A DNA stretch of 64,000 nt from Ulvibacter algarum (GTDB lineage: Bacteria; Bacteroidota; Bacteroidia; Flavobacteriales; Flavobacteriaceae). The notes beneath the pieces were generated by a model. That model ran no database searches. It saw only the letters and a program-made list of their open reading frames with translations, and was not told the origin of the DNA. Location of the stretch: the NCBI GenBank assembly GCA_947488905.1, contig CANLBJ010000003.1, positions 1 to 64,000 on the forward strand. The letters run 5' to 3'. A program made the translations under genes and the position numbers. Below are positions 51,926 to 60,735 of this stretch, piece after piece (positions within the stretch are counted from its first letter, which is position 1; each line of letters begins with the position of its first letter).

Positions 51926-54376
51926 TTAAAATCTTACGGATAATCCTCCGCCAGCTCCAAAGCGGTTATCATAACTTCCCATTAACGAGAAATTTCTAGA
52001 TAGCATATATTCGGCTCCTGCACTCCATACGGTTTCTGAAGTAAAATCTTTATTCATAGGTAAATCATCTACGAAACCTAAATCTATTTGGTATTCATAA
52101 TAACCGAATACAGACAGTTTAGGGAATATCATTATACTGCGTCCTACACCAATTCTTGGTCTTAGTTTATTATCGACACGCACATCTAAATTGAATAAGT
52201 AGGGCGTTAAATAACGCACACCAACAACTGCTGTAGTACTAAATTCATCTAAGCTGTCTGGAGATTCATTTTCAATATTAACTCCTCCAAAAACTCGTAA
52301 ATAATCGTGTAGATAGCGTTCATATGTAAATTCTCCTTCCATATTCTCATTCCAGCCATATTCAAAAGAGGCATTAAATTGATTTCTAATATTCGAAGTC
52401 AATAAATTAAAACCTGTAGTATGCGATGCAACATCTGCCATTCCCCAAGTGTACCATTTATTAGTTTCTTCAATGATTTTAGAAGCTGGAAATTCATCCA
52501 TTCTTGGGTCTCTTGGCGTATCATAAGACACTACTCTTGCCATACCACCCATCATATGATATAAAATGTGGCAATGGAAAAACCAGTCTCCAGCCTCATC
52601 GCCATTATTTCCATAAAATTCTATGGTCATTTTTTGCATTGGTGGCACATTTACCGTGTGCTTTAATGGCGAGTATTCACCATTTTCATTAAGTACTCTA
52701 AAAAAGTGACCGTGCAAGTGCATTGGGTGGTGCATCATCGTCAGGTTATTGAATGTAATGCGCGTTACCTCCTTATTATTTATTTTGATATTATCAGCCT
52801 CAGACAATGGTACACCATTCATACTCCAGATGTAACGATTCATATTACCAGTAAGATTCAATAAGATTTCTTTTACAGGAACATTCTTGTCGTAGGTTGT
52901 TTTCTCTGGCGACTTTAAATAATCGTAATTGTATTCGGAAAACATATCCATTCCTTCTATCTTCATTCCCGGCATAGAATCCTCTTTCTTCATATTCATT
53001 CCAGACATTGTTTTGTCTTTATTCATATCCATTCCTGCCATATTAGAATGGTCCATCTTACCCATTGCTATAGTATCTTTTGACTTATTCATATCCATTC
53101 CAGATGTTTTTGAATGATCCGTCTTCATACCTTTCATTTTAGAGTGATCCACTAGCATTGAATCTTTAGGCATTTCCATTTTAGAATGATCCATTTTCAT
53201 CTCTCCATCCATTTTCATTCCCTCCATTTTATCCATCTGCATCCCGTATTCCTCATTCATCTCAAAACGCTCATCCTTACCTGGCTGAAATTTTAAGGCG
53301 TGTGCACCCATTTTCATATCCATTTTAGCCATTTTTTGCATCATCCCGATTTTATCTGGTCGAGCAACATCCATTGCAGGTAAAATTGTACCATTACCTA
53401 TAAAAGCAGATGCTGTACCAGAACCATCTTGTGCAGTAATTCTAAATTCCATCTTACCTTCTTTTGGTACCGTGACAATAAAATCATACGTTTCGGCTAC
53501 TCCTATAAAAGTTTTATTTCTTTCTACAGGAACCACATCTAATCCATCTGAAGAAACCAGTACAGGCGTTTCCCCACCAAAAGTCATCCAAAAAGAGGTA
53601 GAAGCTCCTCCATTAATCATTCGTAGTCTTATTTTTTCACCAGCTTTAAATTCTGGATAGTCAATGCTTTCTTCTCCATTAATTAAAAATGCAGGATAAT
53701 ATACATCTGCAATATCTGCACCTTCCATACGCTGTCTCCAAAAATCTAATTGCGCACCAAAAGCACCTCGTGCGATTACTTGATTTAGTGGTGTAGCTGT
53801 TCCTTTTTTAATGCCATACCATTCGTTGCCACGTTTTAAATTACGCAATACGTTCATTGGCTTTTCATTAGTCCAATCAGAAAAAACCAATACCAATTCT
53901 TTATCATAATCCAACACTTTTTCTTTAGGCTGAATTACAATGGAACCATAAACACCGCTTTGTTCTTGTAACATTGTATGCGAGTGATACCAGTAGGTTC
54001 CAGATTGCTTGATAGGAAATTCATATTTCTGTGTATGGCCTGGTTCTATAGGTGGTGTATTTAAGTAAGGAACACCATCGTAAAAGTTAGGAAGTAAAAG
54101 TCCGTGCCAATGCACCGATGTTTCTACACTCATCTCGTTCTTTACATAAATAATTGCATATTCTCCTTCGGTAAATTCTAATGTCGGACCAGGAATGGTT
54201 CCATTAACGGTCATTCCCATAACGTCTTTTCCTGCTTTATTTACGGTAGCCTCTCGTAAGGTGATGGTGTGTTCTCTTATAGGAAGGTTATTTATGTTTC
54301 CTTCTAACTGTACTTCTTGAGCAAAAACGCCCGTTGTTAAAGCAAGTAGTAAAAGAAATATCAATTTTGTTTTCAT
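51926..54376 (-). CDS. multicopper oxidase fused to a CopB-like outer-membrane barrel
   Basis: The 816-residue protein has a signal peptide (about 1-19). Three cupredoxin domains form a CopA/PcoA-type oxidase with the copper motifs SVHWHG, YWYHSH, HHPMHLHGHF and FFHCHILYHMMGGM. A Met/His/Asp-rich insert at about 345-475 (repeats such as MKMDHSKM) binds Cu(I). From about residue 643 the sequence changes into beta-barrel strands ending in GGGLSVRF, the size and pattern of PcoB/CopB. So oxidase and barrel, usually separate proteins, are joined here. It oxidises Cu(I) in the periplasm. Confidence 0.88.
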   Translation of the reverse strand: MKTKLIFLLLLALTTGVFAQEVQLEGNINNLPIREHTITLREATVNKAGKDVMGMTVNGTIPGPTLEFTEGEYAIIYVKNEMSVETSVHWHGLLLPNFYDGVPYLNTPPIEPGHTQKYEFPIKQSGTYWYHSHTMLQEQSGVYGSIVIQPKEKVLDYDKELVLVFSDWTNEKPMNVLRNLKRGNEWYGIKKGTATPLNQVIARGAFGAQLDFWRQRMEGADIADVYYPAFLINGEESIDYPEFKAGEKIRLRMINGGASTSFWMTFGGETPVLVSSDGLDVVPVERNKTFIGVAETYDFIVTVPKEGKMEFRITAQDGSGTASAFIGNGTILPAMDVARPDKIGMMQKMAKMDMKMGAHALKFQPGKDERFEMNEEYGMQMDKMEGMKMDGEMKMDHSKMEMPKDSMLVDHSKMKGMKTDHSKTSGMDMNKSKDTIAMGKMDHSNMAGMDMNKDKTMSGMNMKKEDSMPGMKIEGMDMFSEYNYDYLKSPEKTTYDKNVPVKEILLNLTGNMNRYIWSMNGVPLSEADNIKINNKEVTRITFNNLTMMHHPMHLHGHFFRVLNENGEYSPLKHTVNVPPMQKMTIEFYGNNGDEAGDWFFHCHILYHMMGGMARVVSYDTPRDPRMDEFPASKIIEETNKWYTWGMADVASHTTGFNLLTSNIRNQFNASFEYGWNENMEGEFTYERYLHDYLRVFGGVNIENESPDSLDEFSTTAVVGVRYLTPYLFNLDVRVDNKLRPRIGVGRSIMIFPKLSVFGYYEYQIDLGFVDDLPMNKDFTSETVWSAGAEYMLSRNFSLMGSYDNRFGAGGGLSVRF

Positions 54377-54441
54377 AGTTATCTTTTTTTATAAAAATAC
54401 TGTTGGTTAACAGCTTGCTATCTATTAATTATGGTTGGTAT

Positions 54442-55008
54442 TTACACAATTCGGTCTAAAGGATTCCTAAAATTTTGCTTGTTGTCTTTGTACTCTGTTA
54501 AGCTCATACCTGTCTCATTTTTAAATTGATTACTTAAATGCGTTAAATTGCTATAATCAAGTAGTTGTGAAATTTCTGTAAAGTTGTTTTCTTGTAATTG
54601 TATCAGTTCTTTTACTTTTTCTATTTTCAATTTGATAAAGTATTTTTCTATAGTTATACTTTCATTAAATGAAAAAATCTTACTGATTTTTGAGTACTCA
54701 ATATTCATTGTACTTTCTAAATATTTAGAGAGTGTTTTCTCTAATTGTAAAGGTAATTTTTGCAGTAATTTGATGAGTTCAATTTTAGTTTGTTCTACTA
54801 ATTGCTGGTCTTGAGCAAGTAGAATTTCAAAGCCATTGTTTTCTAAGGCATCTTTTATATTTTGAAAATCATCTTTAGATTTCTGTTCATAAATTATAGA
54901 GCCCAATTCGATATGTTTTGACTGAATACCCAATGCATCGACATCTCTCTGGATTGCTTTAATACAGCGATTACAAACCATATTTTTTATGAATAATTTC
55001 TTTTCCAT
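54442..55008 (-). CDS. HMA-AraC fusion regulator
   Basis: The 188-residue protein has N-terminal MEKKLFIKNMVCNRC, a heavy-metal-associated ferredoxin-like domain with Cys12 and Cys15 (MxCxxC type). From about residue 95 follow AraC-family helix-turn-helix pairs (INIEKYFIKLKIEKVKELI-like, then DYSNLTHLSNQFKNETGMS). The combination suggests a direct Cu(I) sensor that controls this operon. It lies between the TolC gene (three-base gap) and the oxidase. Confidence 0.85.
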   Translation of the reverse strand: MEKKLFIKNMVCNRCIKAIQRDVDALGIQSKHIELGSIIYEQKSKDDFQNIKDALENNGFEILLAQDQQLVEQTKIELIKLLQKLPLQLEKTLSKYLESTMNIEYSKISKIFSFNESITIEKYFIKLKIEKVKELIQLQENNFTEISQLLDYSNLTHLSNQFKNETGMSLTEYKDNKQNFRNPLDRIV

Positions 55009-55011
55009 CGG

Positions 55012-56229
55012 TTAGTTGATTAGGTAATTAATCAATGCAGATTGTATGTAATACATCTGTATGGATTCCACCTGATTCAACTCAAATTTGAGTTGTAGCT
55101 CTTGAATATCCAGCACGTCGTTAAAATCGATAGTTCCCGTTTCATAATTCTTGATGAGAATTTGTTCGGCATCTTTAGCTTGCTTTAAATTTTTAGCTTG
55201 TGTGTTGTATGCTATTCTGGACTGATTATGTTGGGATATCGCTTTCGCGAAAGCTGACTCCAGCACATTTAATCGCTCATCCTTTTGCAAGTTAATTTCT
55301 TGCTGTCGCAGTTCATTTTGCTTAGAAATAGATTTATACCGATTATTAAAAATGGGAATAGAAACAGAAACCATAGGCATCAAAATATCTTTACCATTAT
55401 CGCTAGGAAATGCATCTGTACGCTCACTAACAGGTAAATAATCCACGCCAAAACCTATCATAGGCAATCCTTCACGCTGATTGAGTAACTCTGATTGCGC
55501 TACAGATTCGTAAAGTTTATCGTACTTGAGTAATTCAGGATTTAATGCTAAACCTTCTAAAGTTTTGATTGAGTCTATTTCTGGAATATTCATCTCTGTA
55601 GGAATAGTAATCAGGGCATTTTTTTCTTTATTTAATAAATTATTAAATACAGTTTGCTCTGCGATAAATTCTTCTTCAAGCACTTCTTTTTTCTGTTGCA
55701 TTTCGTTCTGGCGTATTTGTAAACGCAGTACATCTACCGCACTCGCTTTGCCCACTTCTACAGATGTTAAAGCTAATCGCTCGTAAGTATTTAAAAGCTG
55801 GATATTCTCTTCAAGTACTTCTTGCTTTGCTCGAATGGCGTATAGTCTATAATACGATTGAGAAACAGAAAGCGCTAACTTTCGTTTTGCAATCGCGATT
55901 TCCACATACTCGGTATCTGCCATAGAGGTGGCATAATTTTCACGTGCTGTTATAGTTCCAAACCAAGGCAACATTTGTTTTACACCTATACGTGCTCGTT
56001 GCGCTCCTGTTCTGGTTTCTGGTGTGCTCAAAAAATAGCCTGCGCTTATCTCTGTATTAGGAATCCAGTCAGCCTCATTTACTTTTTCTTCGGCTCTATT
56101 ATAGCGCAATTCAAAAGCCTGAATGTCTGGGTTATTAGATTGTGCCTCGTCTATGTATGCTTGTAATTGTTGCGCTTTCGCGAAAGCGGAAACAAACAAA
56201 AGACAAAGAATTATTAGTGTATTTTTCAT
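55012..56229 (-). CDS. cusC: TolC-family outer-membrane factor (CusC)
   Basis: The 405-residue outer-membrane channel subunit has two OEP repeats: SNNPDIQAFELRYNRAEEKVNEA and VGKASAVDVLRLQIRQNEMQQKK. The signal peptide ends at VSAFAKAQ, and SAFAKA is encoded by a palindromic element, so the repeat supplies the signal-peptidase site. A second element near residue 327 gives ESAFAKA. It overlaps cusA by four bases (ATGA at 56226-56229), so they are coupled. Confidence 0.92.
   Translation of the reverse strand: MKNTLIILCLLFVSAFAKAQQLQAYIDEAQSNNPDIQAFELRYNRAEEKVNEADWIPNTEISAGYFLSTPETRTGAQRARIGVKQMLPWFGTITARENYATSMADTEYVEIAIAKRKLALSVSQSYYRLYAIRAKQEVLEENIQLLNTYERLALTSVEVGKASAVDVLRLQIRQNEMQQKKEVLEEEFIAEQTVFNNLLNKEKNALITIPTEMNIPEIDSIKTLEGLALNPELLKYDKLYESVAQSELLNQREGLPMIGFGVDYLPVSERTDAFPSDNGKDILMPMVSVSIPIFNNRYKSISKQNELRQQEINLQKDERLNVLESAFAKAISQHNQSRIAYNTQAKNLKQAKDAEQILIKNYETGTIDFNDVLDIQELQLKFELNQVESIQMYYIQSALINYLIN
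55240..55254. repeat. palindromic element in cusC, coiled-coil part
   Basis: CGCTTTCGCGAAAGC encodes ESAFAKAIS in a helix of the periplasmic tunnel. Confidence 0.85.
56172..56190. repeat. palindromic element in the cusC signal peptide
   Basis: GCGCTTTCGCGAAAGCGGA encodes SAFAKA at the end of the signal peptide. The predicted cleavage is after AKA. Confidence 0.9.
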
Positions 56230-59200
56230 TTGTTTGCTCTTTTAAGTTGAAATTCTTTTTTCCAGCTATACAATACTGGTAGTAGAAAATAGGATGTAAC
56301 ATCTATAATCATCCCACCAAAAATAGGTATCGCCATAGGTATCATTATATCACTACCTTTTCCAGTAGACGTAAGGACTGGAAGTAAAGCGAGTACGGTT
56401 GTAACGGTTGTCATTAAACAAGGTCTAATACGTTTTCCAGCTGCCTCTAAAGTAGCAAGCCTTATCCCTTTTTTAGTATCTGGATTTTTACTTTCAAAAG
56501 ATTGGTCTAAATAAGTGGCCATTACCACACCATCATCTGTAGCAATACCAAACAGCGCTATAAACCCTACCCATACGGCAACACTTAAATTGATAGTTTT
56601 CATATTAAAGAGGTCTCGCATATTCTCGCCAAAGAGACTAAAATTGAAAAACCAATCTTGACCATATAACCAGATCATTATAAAGCCACCAGCAAACGCC
56701 ACAGCAATCGCAGTAAAAACCATCAACGACGTGGAAACTGACTTGAACTGGAAATAAAGAATCAAGAAAATTACGAGTAGGCAAAGTGGAACTACAACCG
56801 CTAAGGTTTTTTCTGCTCTTAATTGATTTTCATAGGTTCCCGTAAAGCGATAGCTTATACCTGAAGGAACAACCAATTTTCCCGTATCAATATTTTCCTG
56901 AATTAATGCCTGTGCATTCTCTACAACATCTACTTCGGCAAAACCATCGAGTTTATCAAATAGTACATAACCAATTAAGAATGTGTCTTCACTTTTAATG
57001 ACTTGCGGTCCTTGTTCGTAACGAATGTCTACTAACTCGCCTAATGGCACAGGATTCCCTTTTTCAACCGGAACATAAATTTTTTTTAAGTCGTCTTCAT
57101 TACCACGTAATTCCCGTGGGTAACGTACACGAATACCATAGCGCTCGCGACCTTCAACAGTTTGTGTAAGTGGCATTCCTCCAACAGCTACTTTAAGAAC
57201 CTCCTGCACATCCATTACTGAAATACCGTATCTGGCCAATTGTTCTCGCTTGATATCAATAAGTAAATAAGGTTTCCCAACAATACGGTCTGCAAAAACA
57301 GCTTGTTCTTTTACACCTTCGGCTTGTTTTAAAATACCTTCTAATTGTAAACCGAAATCCTCAATCGTTTTTAAATCAGGACCCTTTACTTTAATTCCCA
57401 TAGGCGCTCGCATTCCCGTCTGTAGCATCACGAGCCTAGTTTCAATAGGCTGTAATTTGGGTGCAGAAGTAACTCCTGGGAATTTGGTCACCTTAACTAT
57501 TTCATTCCAAATATCATCTGGGCTATTGATGTCTGGTCGCCAGTTTCTGTAATACTCGCCATCGTTATCTTCAATTAAATCATCCCGGTTTGCAGAAGTC
57601 TGTAGACTTGCTTTATCATAATTTGCATTTTTCTCAACTTCGTTATTTGGATTTACGATGAACTTATTATTTTTGAGGACAAAAAATCCGTCATCATTTA
57701 CCTGATAGCGTTGTCTTTCACCATTCTCGTTACGTATATATTCAGATTTATACTGAATTACATTTTCATACATAGAGAGTGGAGCAGGATCTAAAGCAGA
57801 ATCTGTTCTTCCAGATTTACCTACTACCGTTTCAATTTCTGGAATGCTTGCCACTGCCATATCGAGCTGTTGTAGTACACGTTTATTTTCTTCAACTCCT
57901 GCGTGTGGTAAGGATGTAGGCATTAATAAGAATGAACCCTCATTAAGTGCTGGCATAAATTCTTTACCAGTATTACGCATAATCAAAAACCCAAACGTCA
58001 ATACCGTTGCTGGAATAATTAAAAACAAAAGTTTATTTTCTAATGCCCAGCGTAGTATTCTATCATAATACATTCTGAAAATAGAGAATACACCCAGCAG
58101 TCCGAAACAGATAATAGATACAAATATCAAATTGAGAAAAATGCTACGGTCAAAACCTAGCGGTCTCCAGTATTCGGCAAGAAGTATGACTATCGCAATA
58201 CAGGAAATAATAATATGAATGAGATTTGCTCGTTTTGCTGTAATAATCTCTCTCACACTCAAAATTGCTACGACACCAAAGGCAATTAAAATAAGTCCTA
58301 GCCAGTAGCCGAAAATAATCGCCGTAACGCCTAGAATGATGAGAACACTATTGACAATGTATTTAGTACGTTCTCTAAGAGTATTATTTCTAAAAAGGAA
58401 AGCAGCAACTGGCGGAATTATAAATAGAGCAATAACTAAAGAGGATGCAAGTGCCATCGTCTTTGTAAACGCCAGTGGACGGAATAATTTACCTTCTGCA
58501 CCTATCATTGTAAAAACGGGCAAGAAACTGATAATCGTTGTGAGTACCGCAGTTAAGATTGCGCCAGAAACTTCAGCAGTAGCGTTGTAGATTATTTCGT
58601 TTGTGGTGTATTCTATACCGCTTTCGCGAAAGCGTAACTTCTCATCTTCCAAATGCCGAATCATATTTTCGGCAAGTATGACGCCTACATCCACCATTGT
58701 ACCAATAGCAATAGCAATTCCTGATAGTGCAACAATATTTGCATCTACATTAAAAAGCTTCATCGCGACGAAAACCATCAATACCGCTACAGGTAATAAT
58801 CCTGAAATTAGAATGGATGCTCGTAGATTAAATACCATTACGATAATTACTAAAATAGTAATGAGTATTTCAAGAGTAAGCGCTTCGTTAAGTGTATGAA
58901 GTGTTTCCTCAATGAGCTGTGTACGGTCATAGAATGGAACAATAGTTAATTGTGAGGTGCGACCATCTGCTAATATTTTAGTTGGAAGTCCTGATGATAA
59001 TTCGGCAATTTGATCTTTTACATTATTAATGACTTCCATTGGGTTTGCGCCATAGCGAGCTACCACAACACCACCTACAACTTCGGCACCTTCTTTGTCT
59101 AGAATACCACGCCTTGTTGCTGGTCCTAAATGAACATTTGCAACGTCCTTTATACGAATAGAAGTGAAGTTTTCTGAATCTACGACTGCATTTTCTATAT

Positions 59201-59978
59201 CTGCTATCGATTTCACATACCCTAAACCACGCACGAGATATTCGGCTTGGTTAATTTCTAAAGTTTGAGCACCGATGTCTTGATTGCTTTCCTTGACAGT
59301 TTTTGCTATCTGGGAGAGACTTATGTTATATTGACGCATTTTTTCTGGGTCAATATCCACTTGGTATTCCTGAACATAGCCGCCGATAGATGCTACTTCT
59401 GAAACGCCGCCTGCAGAAGACAATCCATACTTCACGTAATAATCCTGAATACTACGTAATTCTTGCAAATCCCAACCACCAGTAACATTACCGTCTTGAT
59501 CACGACCTTCGAGTGTGTACCAAAATATTTGTCCCAATCCCGTTGCGTCTGGGCCCAAAGCTGGGTTGACACCTTCGGGCAATAAATTTGCAGGAAGCGA
59601 ATTGAGTTTTTCAAGAATGCGGCTACGTGACCAATAAAACTCTACGTCTTCTTCAAAAATGATATAGATACTGGAAAACCCAAACATAGAAGAACTACGA
59701 ATAGTTTTAACTCCAGGAATACCCAGAAGTGAAGTCGTAAGTGGGTAGGTGATCTGGTCTTCGATATCCTGCGGAGATCGCCCTTGCCATTTTGTAAAAA
59801 CAATTTGTTGATTTTCACCAATGTCTGGAATAGCGTCTACTGCAACTGGATTGGTAGGTAGAAAACCTGTGTCCCAACTAAATGGTGCGTTTATAACTCC
59901 CCAACCTATAAAAAGAGTTAAAAGAAGTACCGCTACAAGTTTATTTTCAATTAGAAATTTAATCGCCTTATTAAGCAT
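56226..59978 (-). CDS. cusA: CusA-type heavy-metal RND efflux pump
   Basis: The 1250-residue copper/silver-type RND inner-membrane pump has the N-terminal VDAIPDIGENQQIVFT and the two porter regions. Transmembrane-4 holds GIAIAIGTMVDVGVILAENMIRH with relay acids. The periplasmic Met residues in PLSMYENVIQ and RLVMLQTGMRAPMG fit the Cu relay of CusA. An insert of about 60 residues (DGFFVLKNNKFIVNPN, NRDDLIEDNDGEY) is seen in flavobacterial homologues. A palindromic element gives LRFRES near residue 450. CusB of this machinery is at 40045-41775, in a different group. Confidence 0.93.
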   Translation of the reverse strand: MLNKAIKFLIENKLVAVLLLTLFIGWGVINAPFSWDTGFLPTNPVAVDAIPDIGENQQIVFTKWQGRSPQDIEDQITYPLTTSLLGIPGVKTIRSSSMFGFSSIYIIFEEDVEFYWSRSRILEKLNSLPANLLPEGVNPALGPDATGLGQIFWYTLEGRDQDGNVTGGWDLQELRSIQDYYVKYGLSSAGGVSEVASIGGYVQEYQVDIDPEKMRQYNISLSQIAKTVKESNQDIGAQTLEINQAEYLVRGLGYVKSIADIENAVVDSENFTSIRIKDVANVHLGPATRRGILDKEGAEVVGGVVVARYGANPMEVINNVKDQIAELSSGLPTKILADGRTSQLTIVPFYDRTQLIEETLHTLNEALTLEILITILVIIVMVFNLRASILISGLLPVAVLMVFVAMKLFNVDANIVALSGIAIAIGTMVDVGVILAENMIRHLEDEKLRFRESGIEYTTNEIIYNATAEVSGAILTAVLTTIISFLPVFTMIGAEGKLFRPLAFTKTMALASSLVIALFIIPPVAAFLFRNNTLRERTKYIVNSVLIILGVTAIIFGYWLGLILIAFGVVAILSVREIITAKRANLIHIIISCIAIVILLAEYWRPLGFDRSIFLNLIFVSIICFGLLGVFSIFRMYYDRILRWALENKLLFLIIPATVLTFGFLIMRNTGKEFMPALNEGSFLLMPTSLPHAGVEENKRVLQQLDMAVASIPEIETVVGKSGRTDSALDPAPLSMYENVIQYKSEYIRNENGERQRYQVNDDGFFVLKNNKFIVNPNNEVEKNANYDKASLQTSANRDDLIEDNDGEYYRNWRPDINSPDDIWNEIVKVTKFPGVTSAPKLQPIETRLVMLQTGMRAPMGIKVKGPDLKTIEDFGLQLEGILKQAEGVKEQAVFADRIVGKPYLLIDIKREQLARYGISVMDVQEVLKVAVGGMPLTQTVEGRERYGIRVRYPRELRGNEDDLKKIYVPVEKGNPVPLGELVDIRYEQGPQVIKSEDTFLIGYVLFDKLDGFAEVDVVENAQALIQENIDTGKLVVPSGISYRFTGTYENQLRAEKTLAVVVPLCLLVIFLILYFQFKSVSTSLMVFTAIAVAFAGGFIMIWLYGQDWFFNFSLFGENMRDLFNMKTINLSVAVWVGFIALFGIATDDGVVMATYLDQSFESKNPDTKKGIRLATLEAAGKRIRPCLMTTVTTVLALLPVLTSTGKGSDIMIPMAIPIFGGMIIDVTSYFLLPVLYSWKKEFQLKRANK
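58618..58634. repeat. palindromic element in cusA
   Basis: CCGCTTTCGCGAAAGCG, read in the second frame, encodes LRFRESG in a cytoplasmic loop. Confidence 0.85.
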
Positions 59979-60035
59979 ACGATTTGATTATTAGATAGTT
60001 GAAATTGTGCGAAGTAAAAAATACCGTACACGAGA

Positions 60036-60065
60036 TTCAGCCCACTACAGTATAACTGCTGGGCT
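60036..60065. terminator. possible terminator after the HYC protein gene
   Basis: AGCCCA (60039-60044) pairs with TGGGCT (60060-60065), with a smaller inner stem, CAGT/ACTG, between. No T-run follows on either strand, so it may be only a stabilising hairpin. Confidence 0.3.
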
Positions 60066-60086
60066 TTGTTTCAAAAGTCTAATAGA

Positions 60087-60506
60087 TCAAATAAGAAAAG
60101 TCTGGTGCAACACTTGCACGTCCTGTTTGACAAAGGGCGGCGAGTAAGCAACAAAAGGAACATCTGTAGTTGCGGTTCCTTCAAATAAATTTAAATAAGA
60201 ATATGTAAATGAGGCAACAAAAACTTGTTGCTCGAAACTGAGTGAATCAAAAGAAACCTTTAAATCATCTTGCCCTTGCTTAACCATTTGCTCATCAGAG
60301 CAGCAAGACTTTTTAGATAGTGTTGGTTTCTCACAAGAAACAGTTACTTGTGCTTTCTCCATTCCGCAAGTTTCTACTTGTTGAACAAAAGAAAAATCAA
60401 CAAGTATATCTCCACAATAATGCATATCCACAGTAAACGACATCGTAGTCATAAGAACTACGGCTGCCATAAAAACTGCCATTGATTTGTGGATAAATTG
60501 TTTCAT
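60087..60506 (-). CDS. HYC_CC_PP-type exported protein
   Basis: The 139-residue exported protein carries three hallmark motifs of the HYC_CC_PP family: MHYCGD, KSCCSDE and SPPF. A signal peptide (MKQFIHKSMAVFMAAVVLM) precedes. I chose ATG 60506 over the ORF start at 60536 because a TAACTTTG promoter element lies in the extra part. It is probably a periplasmic metal-binding protein upstream of cusA in the copper operon. Confidence 0.8.
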   Translation of the reverse strand: MKQFIHKSMAVFMAAVVLMTTMSFTVDMHYCGDILVDFSFVQQVETCGMEKAQVTVSCEKPTLSKKSCCSDEQMVKQGQDDLKVSFDSLSFEQQVFVASFTYSYLNLFEGTATTDVPFVAYSPPFVKQDVQVLHQTFLI

Positions 60507-60512
60507 TTGATA

Positions 60513-60520
60513 CAAAGTTA
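60513..60520 (-). promoter_or_regulatory. -7 element of the group C copper operon
   Basis: CAAAGTTA is TAACTTTG on the minus strand, fitting TAnnTTTG. It is so close to the start at 60506 that the mRNA would be nearly leaderless. This also argues against the longer ORF to 60536. Confidence 0.45.
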
Positions 60521-60735
60521 AAAATTTATTTAACATTGAAGCTGTCTTTAACTAATTTTTATGCTCTCGATAAAATCATATTTTAGAAAATTAAGAACAA
60601 ATCACAATGAAATTCTTTTAACTTAGTAAGCTCACAAATCATTAAACTTCATTAATTATAGATTTCGATTTAGCAGACATACACGCATCATACTCCAGTC
60701 TTATTCCAAAGAAGATTGACGGTATTACTGTCTAT

